Source of the DNA: Bacteroidota bacterium
Lineage (GTDB): Bacteria; Bacteroidota; Bacteroidia; AKYH767-A; 2013-40CM-41-45
Assembly (NCBI GenBank): GCA_016713765.1
Contig: JADJON010000001.1
Span: forward strand, 2,480,001 to 2,544,000
Reading direction: 5' to 3'
Length of the DNA: 64,000 nt
A program made the position numbers and the translations under genes. Below the pieces are notes generated by a model. It was given only the letters and a program-made list of their open reading frames with translations, was not told where the DNA came from and did not search any database. Positions 59,573 through 64,000 of the stretch are shown piece by piece; positions within the stretch are counted from its first letter, which is position 1, and every line of letters begins with the position of its first letter.

Positions 59573-61807
59573 TCAGATAGCCAACCAGTAATTCAACTTG
59601 AATACCACACCCCGGTTCCTGATCGCGAATTTACCGGCTGTATCACCGGCTCCGGGCTCCGGCGCAAAGTAGTTATCGGTATAGACGATGTAAAAGTCGC
59701 TCATCGGCTTGAACCGCCATTGCAAACGCGCGTTGATGTTCAGGTTATCGATCTGCCGGTTATACTGGATGAAGGTGGTGAAGAAAACACTCTTGGTAAA
59801 CGCGAATTCGAATTTAGGTCCGAGCAGATCCAGATAGGCGCTCGCATAAGGCGAAGGCAATTCGATCTCGTTACGCTCATACGCCATCGAGAGAATGGCG
59901 ATCGGTTGAATCCGCCATACGCCCTCCAAGGTGTAGGTCCGTTTGCGTCCGTTGAAATACCTTCCTCCGGTGGCACCCACTTTATAATTGAAAGGCTTTC
60001 TAAAATCCGAAGCGAACGCCACGTTCACGTCCCGATACTCATAAGAAGTAGCCGCCGGCAATCGTTCTGCATTCGTTCCGGTCGGGTCAAATGCGCGCCG
60101 AAGGAATGTATACCAAGCATTGAGGTTCACGCTCAGCACAGCCGTATTCGGCCAGCGCAGGTAATAGGACATCCGGTACTGGTAATCCAGCGGTCTGCCG
60201 ATGTAGAATTCACTCGCCTTTCCACCAGGGAAGCCGCCGTTCCAATATTGACTCTGATAAATCTCCGGCCCGTGGCTTAATAAAGCGCTCTTTTCGGGGA
60301 ACCAGGTATAAGCCGCCCTGTTTTCGAAACGGAAGTATCCTTTATCATACCCCAGGAATCCTACCACCGGATTGAAGTTCTCTCCTACATACTCGTGGTT
60401 GTATTCCAGGTTCACATTCTTTGTCCGGTAAAGAAAGAAAACGGCTGTTGCGGCTTTGTCCTTACCCGATAACGTATCGAACGTTCGGTGATAGAATACT
60501 TTTCCGGTTGCCAGGTTGTTCTTCGAGTTATAAACGAAGTCCACTCCGGCCAGTCGGTTGTAATCTCCCGAATGCTCGCTTACCTTGTCAAAAGTCTGAC
60601 GATTGACCAGAATGGCTCCCAGTGCTGACTTCTTAAGAACGGTACGCTGGAGCGCACCCACGGCAAAGTTGTATGCAGGTTGATCGAACTCGGCAGATGC
60701 TTTCGTTTGCATATCCATCAACCCGATCCGCCAGTTCTGATCCAGTTTTCCACTCAGGCGGGCACCACCTGCAATGGGGATCGTATTGCCATTGTACAAG
60801 CCGATGTTACGCGAAAAGAACGGCCGGATCTTGCTGAATCCGAACGTGGCGAACAAATCGCTGTTCTCGATGAAAAAGTTCCGGCGCTCTGGGAAAAACA
60901 AGCTGAACCGGCTCAGGTTCGTTTGTTGCCGGTCCACTTCGACCTGGGAAAAATCCGGGTTAAACGTCAGGTCAAGATTCAGGGAAGATGTCACCGCTAC
61001 TTTGGCATCCACGCCCCCATTCGGCTTGGTCGTCTCATCGTCGCGTGTAAAGTCGATCGTATGGCTGAGTATCCCGTACGGGATCAGGGCCGCATTCAAG
61101 CCGGGCTTCTTGGGCGGCTGGTCCCAGACCAGTAAGCCGGTATGCAGCAGGGAGGCGATGTTGTAAACACGGGGTACCGGCGACCAGGCGGAACCTTCGT
61201 TCCGCTTCAGATTGTTCCGAGAAAAATTCACCCGCCACTGCTTCACTCCGTCGTTGTAGCGAAGACTCTTAAAGGGAATAGCGATCTCCGCTTTCCAGGC
61301 TCCGGCCTCCCGTTTCGTTTCTACGAACCAACGGTTATCCCAATCGGTACTGACGCCGAAGAATCCACTGTTCGCTAGTAAACCTTCCCGTTGTACGCCG
61401 AACGGATTACAGGTAAACGCAAAACCGTTGGTCTTATCGTTGAATGGATCAAAGTAAACGCCAATACCGTCACTGACCGGATACGAATAGTCCCGCTTCA
61501 ACGACTGGATGATATAGGGCTTTCCCGGAAGATCGTCATAGCAAATGGCGGATACATAGATAAAGTCATCGTCGTAGGTCATCCGGAACTCCGTCCGGGA
61601 AACAGCCGGTGAAGTATCCACGGGCACACTCTGCCAGAAATCCCCTGCGATCTCGCATACTGACCAGACCGCCTCGTCGGGCTCCCCGTCGAGAACAATT
61701 TTCCCCGTACAGCGTTGGATGTGATACACCTTTCGCTCCGGCTCTTGTCCTGTGAGCGAAAAGCAGGTGGAGATCACCAGTAGAAATGTCAACAACTGTG
61801 CGTGCAT
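59573..61807 (-). CDS. DUF5916 protein with CBM9-like N-terminus
   Basis: A 744-residue outer-membrane-type protein. After a signal peptide (MHAQLLTFLLVISTCFSLTGQ) comes a carbohydrate-binding-9-like domain (IVLDGEPDEAVWSVCEIAGDFWQSVPVD … FRMTYDDDFIYVSAICYD), then the long DUF5916 region rich in aromatic beta-strands, consistent with a C-terminal beta-barrel (LEYNHEYVGENFNPVVGFLGYDKGYF, MSYYLRWPNTAVLSVNLNAWYTF). The role is unknown; CBM9-DUF5916 proteins are common in Bacteroidota and may import or process large glycans or hydrocarbons. The ATG at 61807 is preferred to one at 61828. Confidence 0.9.
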   Translation of the reverse strand: MHAQLLTFLLVISTCFSLTGQEPERKVYHIQRCTGKIVLDGEPDEAVWSVCEIAGDFWQSVPVDTSPAVSRTEFRMTYDDDFIYVSAICYDDLPGKPYIIQSLKRDYSYPVSDGIGVYFDPFNDKTNGFAFTCNPFGVQREGLLANSGFFGVSTDWDNRWFVETKREAGAWKAEIAIPFKSLRYNDGVKQWRVNFSRNNLKRNEGSAWSPVPRVYNIASLLHTGLLVWDQPPKKPGLNAALIPYGILSHTIDFTRDDETTKPNGGVDAKVAVTSSLNLDLTFNPDFSQVEVDRQQTNLSRFSLFFPERRNFFIENSDLFATFGFSKIRPFFSRNIGLYNGNTIPIAGGARLSGKLDQNWRIGLMDMQTKASAEFDQPAYNFAVGALQRTVLKKSALGAILVNRQTFDKVSEHSGDYNRLAGVDFVYNSKNNLATGKVFYHRTFDTLSGKDKAATAVFFLYRTKNVNLEYNHEYVGENFNPVVGFLGYDKGYFRFENRAAYTWFPEKSALLSHGPEIYQSQYWNGGFPGGKASEFYIGRPLDYQYRMSYYLRWPNTAVLSVNLNAWYTFLRRAFDPTGTNAERLPAATSYEYRDVNVAFASDFRKPFNYKVGATGGRYFNGRKRTYTLEGVWRIQPIAILSMAYERNEIELPSPYASAYLDLLGPKFEFAFTKSVFFTTFIQYNRQIDNLNINARLQWRFKPMSDFYIVYTDNYFAPEPGAGDTAGKFAIRNRGVVFKLNYWLAI

Positions 61808-61856
61808 CGTGGATAAACAGCCCGACAAAGGAACAAAGTTTGGGGGCTTTTTCGGC

Positions 61857-61864
61857 TATCTTTG
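61857..61864 (+). promoter_or_regulatory. -7 element TATCTTTG before acyl-CoA carboxylase gene
   Basis: Perfect TAnnTTTG, 18 bp before the ATG at 61883. No well-spaced TTTG box. It sits in the 75-bp gap shared with the divergent DUF5916 gene. Confidence 0.5.
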
Positions 61865-61882
61865 GCCAGCTTTCTTGAGCGT

Positions 61883-63514
61883 ATGACGAACCTGGAATTC
61901 AACAAGAACGAAGATCAATACCGCCAACTGATGGATCAGTTGCGGAACAAGCTTTCGAAAATCTCGGAAGGCGGCGGGAAGAAGAATGCCGACAAACAAC
62001 GAGAGCAGGGAAAACTGCTGGCGCGGGAACGCATCCAGTACCTGATTGACAAGGGAAGTCATTTCATCGAGATCGGCGCCCTGGCAGCCGATGGCATGTA
62101 CGAAGAATATGGCGGCTGTCCTGCAGCTGGCGTGGTGATCGGCATCGGTTACGTTTCCGGAAAACAATGCGTGATCGTAGCGAACGATGCGACGGTCAAA
62201 GCCGGAGCCTGGTTCCCGATGACGGGCAAGAAAAATCTCCGCGCGCAGGAGATCGCCATGGAGAACAAGCTCCCGATCATCTACCTGGTTGACAGCGCGG
62301 GCGTCTTTCTGCCGATGCAGGATGAGATCTTTCCTGACAAGGAGCACTTCGGTCGCATCTTCCGCAATAACGCCATCCTCTCTTCCATGGGCGTCATTCA
62401 GGTGGCGGCGATCATGGGAAGTTGTGTCGCCGGAGGAGCCTATCTCCCGATCATGAGCGACGAAGCCTTGATCGTCGATAAGACCGGATCGATCTTCCTT
62501 GCCGGCTCTTACCTGGTGAAAGCCGCCATCGGCGAAGACATCGACAACGAGACGCTGGGAGGTGCAACGACCCAGTGTGAGGTCTCGGGGGTAACGGATA
62601 ACAAGTTCCCGGACGACAAAGCTGCCCTGGATTATATCAAAGGCATTTTCCAGAAGCTCGGTACGTTCGAGAAAGCAGGCTTCGACCGAATCAAGCCTGT
62701 CGCGCCGGTGAAGGACCCCAAGGAACTCTACGGACTTGTACCCACCGATCAGACGAAGCAATACGATATGCACGAGGTCATCGCCCGGCTGGTCGATAAC
62801 TCGGAGTTTCAGGAGTACAAGGAGAAGTACGGTCAAAGCCTGCTCTGCGGTCTTGCACGGATCGACGGCTGGTCGGTAGGCATCATTGCCAACCAACGCA
62901 AAGTCGTCAAGACCAAGAAAGGCGAAATGCAATTCGGTGGCGTCATCTTCTCGGATTCCGCTGACAAGGCCGCGCGTTTCATCATGAACTGCAATCAGCG
63001 CAGGATTCCGCTGGTGTTCCTGCAAGACGTAACCGGCTTCATGGTCGGCTCCCGCAGTGAACAAGGCGGCATCATCAAAGACGGCGCGAAACTGGTCAAT
63101 GCCATGAGTAATTCCGTCGTACCCAAGTTCACCGTGATCCTGGGCAACAGCTTCGGTGCCGGTAACTACGCCATGTGCGGCAAGGCCTACGACCCGCGGC
63201 TGATCGTCGCCTGGCCGACCGCTCAGATCGCCGTCATGGGCGGCGCTCAGGCCGCCAAGACGCTCTTGCAGATCCAGGTCTCCGCTATGAAGGCCAAAGG
63301 GCAGGTGTTGGCGAAGGAGCAGGAAGAAGAACTGCTGAAAAAGATCACCGACCGCTACAATCAACAGATGTCGCCCTACTACGCCGCCTCCCGCCTTTGG
63401 GTGGACGCCATCATCGATCCGCTGGAAACAAGGCGCTGGATCTCCATGGGCATCGAAGCCGCCAACCACGCGCCGATCACGAAGGCGTACAATGTCGGGG
63501 TGATTCAGACGTGA
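61883..63514 (+). CDS. acyl-CoA carboxylase beta (carboxyltransferase) subunit
   Basis: A 543-residue protein of the propionyl/methylcrotonyl-CoA carboxylase type; it passes the biotin-carried carboxyl to acyl-CoA. LLARERIQYLIDKGSHFIEIGALA opens it; VANDATVKAGAWFPMTGKK and LVDSAGVFLP, GSCVAGGAYLPIMSDEA and LAGSYLVKAAIGEDIDNETLGG form the crotonase-like folds, with PLVFLQDVTGFMVGSRSEQGGI and GNSFGAGNYAMCGKAYDP in the second half. It lacks the biotin carboxylase domain, so the alpha subunit is elsewhere. It most resembles methylcrotonyl-CoA carboxylase beta, thus leucine breakdown. ATG at 61883 chosen over a TTG at 61862. Confidence 0.94.
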   Translation: MTNLEFNKNEDQYRQLMDQLRNKLSKISEGGGKKNADKQREQGKLLARERIQYLIDKGSHFIEIGALAADGMYEEYGGCPAAGVVIGIGYVSGKQCVIVANDATVKAGAWFPMTGKKNLRAQEIAMENKLPIIYLVDSAGVFLPMQDEIFPDKEHFGRIFRNNAILSSMGVIQVAAIMGSCVAGGAYLPIMSDEALIVDKTGSIFLAGSYLVKAAIGEDIDNETLGGATTQCEVSGVTDNKFPDDKAALDYIKGIFQKLGTFEKAGFDRIKPVAPVKDPKELYGLVPTDQTKQYDMHEVIARLVDNSEFQEYKEKYGQSLLCGLARIDGWSVGIIANQRKVVKTKKGEMQFGGVIFSDSADKAARFIMNCNQRRIPLVFLQDVTGFMVGSRSEQGGIIKDGAKLVNAMSNSVVPKFTVILGNSFGAGNYAMCGKAYDPRLIVAWPTAQIAVMGGAQAAKTLLQIQVSAMKAKGQVLAKEQEEELLKKITDRYNQQMSPYYAASRLWVDAIIDPLETRRWISMGIEAANHAPITKAYNVGVIQT

Positions 63515-63520
63515 AGGGGG

Positions 63521-63594
63521 GAATTGGTGATTTGTTATTGGAAATTTGTGATTAGTGATTGAAACTGGAAACTCGAAACCCGAAACCCGAAACC
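63521..63594. repeat. heptamer array (gaaactg/gaaaccc type)
   Basis: ggaaact and gaaaccc units with 7-bp period, plus attagtgat-like units, between the carboxylase stop and the MazG-like gene. It codes in-frame for a repetitive ETRNPKPET-like peptide that should not be annotated. Confidence 0.85.
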
Positions 63595-63609
63595 AATATC
63601 CACTCTCCC

Positions 63610-63996
63610 ATGCACCATCAACTCAACCAGGTTCGCGAATTTCATGAGACGTTTCGGCTGGATTTCCGGCAGGAACCCACTGCTGAATTGTCGGAGCGTA
63701 TCTACACCTTACGGCATCGGTTGATGCAGGAGGAGAATGATGAGTACCTGGAAGCCTGCGAAAAGGGCGACCTCACGCAGATCGCCGATGCTTTGGGCGA
63801 CAAGCTCTACATCCTCTGCGGCACGATCCTGGCGCACGGTCTGCAGGACAAGATCGTCGAAGTGTTCGAAGAGATCCACCGAAGCAACATGAGCAAGCTG
63901 GACGACAACGGGCAACCGATCTATCGGGAAGACGGAAAGATCATGAAGAGTAACAACTACTTTCTGCCCGACATCGCCACCATCCTGGAGCGCTGA
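63610..63996 (+). CDS. MazG-like nucleoside triphosphate pyrophosphohydrolase
   Basis: A 128-residue all-helical protein of the MazG/HisE-like superfamily. The metal motif E-E-N-x-E is in LMQEENDEYLEACEKGD (about 36-44), with the second acidic pair in ADALGDKLYILCGTILAHG (about 60-65). IHRSNMSKLDDNGQPIYREDGKIMKS at the end is typical of the phage/bacterial phosphoribosyl-ATP pyrophosphohydrolase-like group. It hydrolyses NTP or a modified nucleotide. The ATG at 63610 follows the heptamer array; an upstream in-frame ATG translates the array and is rejected. It ends 4 bp before the window edge. Confidence 0.88.
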   Translation: MHHQLNQVREFHETFRLDFRQEPTAELSERIYTLRHRLMQEENDEYLEACEKGDLTQIADALGDKLYILCGTILAHGLQDKIVEVFEEIHRSNMSKLDDNGQPIYREDGKIMKSNNYFLPDIATILER

Positions 63997-64000
63997 TTGT

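Noticed and set aside
61856..63469. Long antisense open frame (537 codons) opposite acyl-CoA carboxylase
   Set aside because: It mirrors a strongly conserved gene in GC-rich DNA; its translation is His/Asp-rich nonsense with no domain. Similar antisense frames opposite uvrA, parA and the BatA-like gene were dropped for the same reason.
63559..63609. Upstream ATG for the MazG-like gene
   Set aside because: The extra residues come from the gaaaccc repeat; the family start is at 63610.

Overview
The window is a piece of a Bacteroidota chromosome, probably an uncultured Chitinophagales/Sphingobacteriia/Flavobacteriia-like lineage. Evidence: a secreted subtilase with a Por (type IX) sorting domain, GldI-like and other FKBP lipoproteins, a DUF5916 barrel protein, the parA-parB-DUF5683-dapB-lepB order, promoters of the Bacteroidota type (TTTG, about 20 nt, TAnnTTTG) and few visible Shine-Dalgarno sequences. 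I saw no rRNA, tRNA or CRISPR array.

Left part (1-9.2 kb): the 3' end of an IS4-type transposase, a secreted hypothetical, then a leftward selenium cluster (helical-repeat protein, mnmH, SIR2-like protein, selD). Its first three genes overlap by 1-4 nt. Much of 2.6-9.1 kb is visibly AT-rich compared with the rest. It also holds an HTH regulator, a possible barrel protein and a second paralogue of the helical-repeat protein, and looks like an accessory segment laid over a housekeeping selenium locus.

9.2-31.4 kb is mostly GC-richer core: a single-domain response regulator followed by two very small genes; TIGR02757, BatA-like, dihydroorotase-like, phosphatase and methyltransferase genes; a leftward nrnA-gldI-FKBP operon; the subtilase; a class III aminotransferase with a two-component system; phyH, SDR, nth, an ECF sigma factor with a small partner gene, and uvrA.

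31.4-46.5 kb: DUF3276, YjgN-M48, UPF0173 hydrolase, then parAB-DUF5683-dapB-lepB. An IS3-family element (1438 bp, 3-bp target duplication, probable -1 frameshift at A9) sits inside a heptamer array after lepB. Acyl-CoA reductase and ferredoxin genes are divergent; a class V aminotransferase is bracketed by inverted heptamer arrays.

46.5-64 kb: DUF1569 and an alpha/beta hydrolase, then a leftward group that looks like a photo-oxidative stress cluster: SDR without the catalytic Tyr, a 45-aa DUF2256 protein, glutathione peroxidase, and a four-gene chain (ABC ATPase, permease, LolA-like, FeS photolyase) with 4-nt overlaps throughout. Then yggS, EamA, DUF2723, aroQ, xerD-GH16-DUF486 (4-nt overlaps), DUF5916, acyl-CoA carboxylase beta and a MazG-like gene.

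Two repeat systems run through the intergenic DNA: arrays with a 7-bp period but different unit sequences, and a 26-bp palindromic element found in pairs beside such arrays, with one compensatory base-pair change. No complete, clearly new system is proven. The best candidates are the coupled mnmH-SIR2-like pair with its helical-repeat partner, the heptamer/palindrome repeats, and the expanded photolyase cluster.
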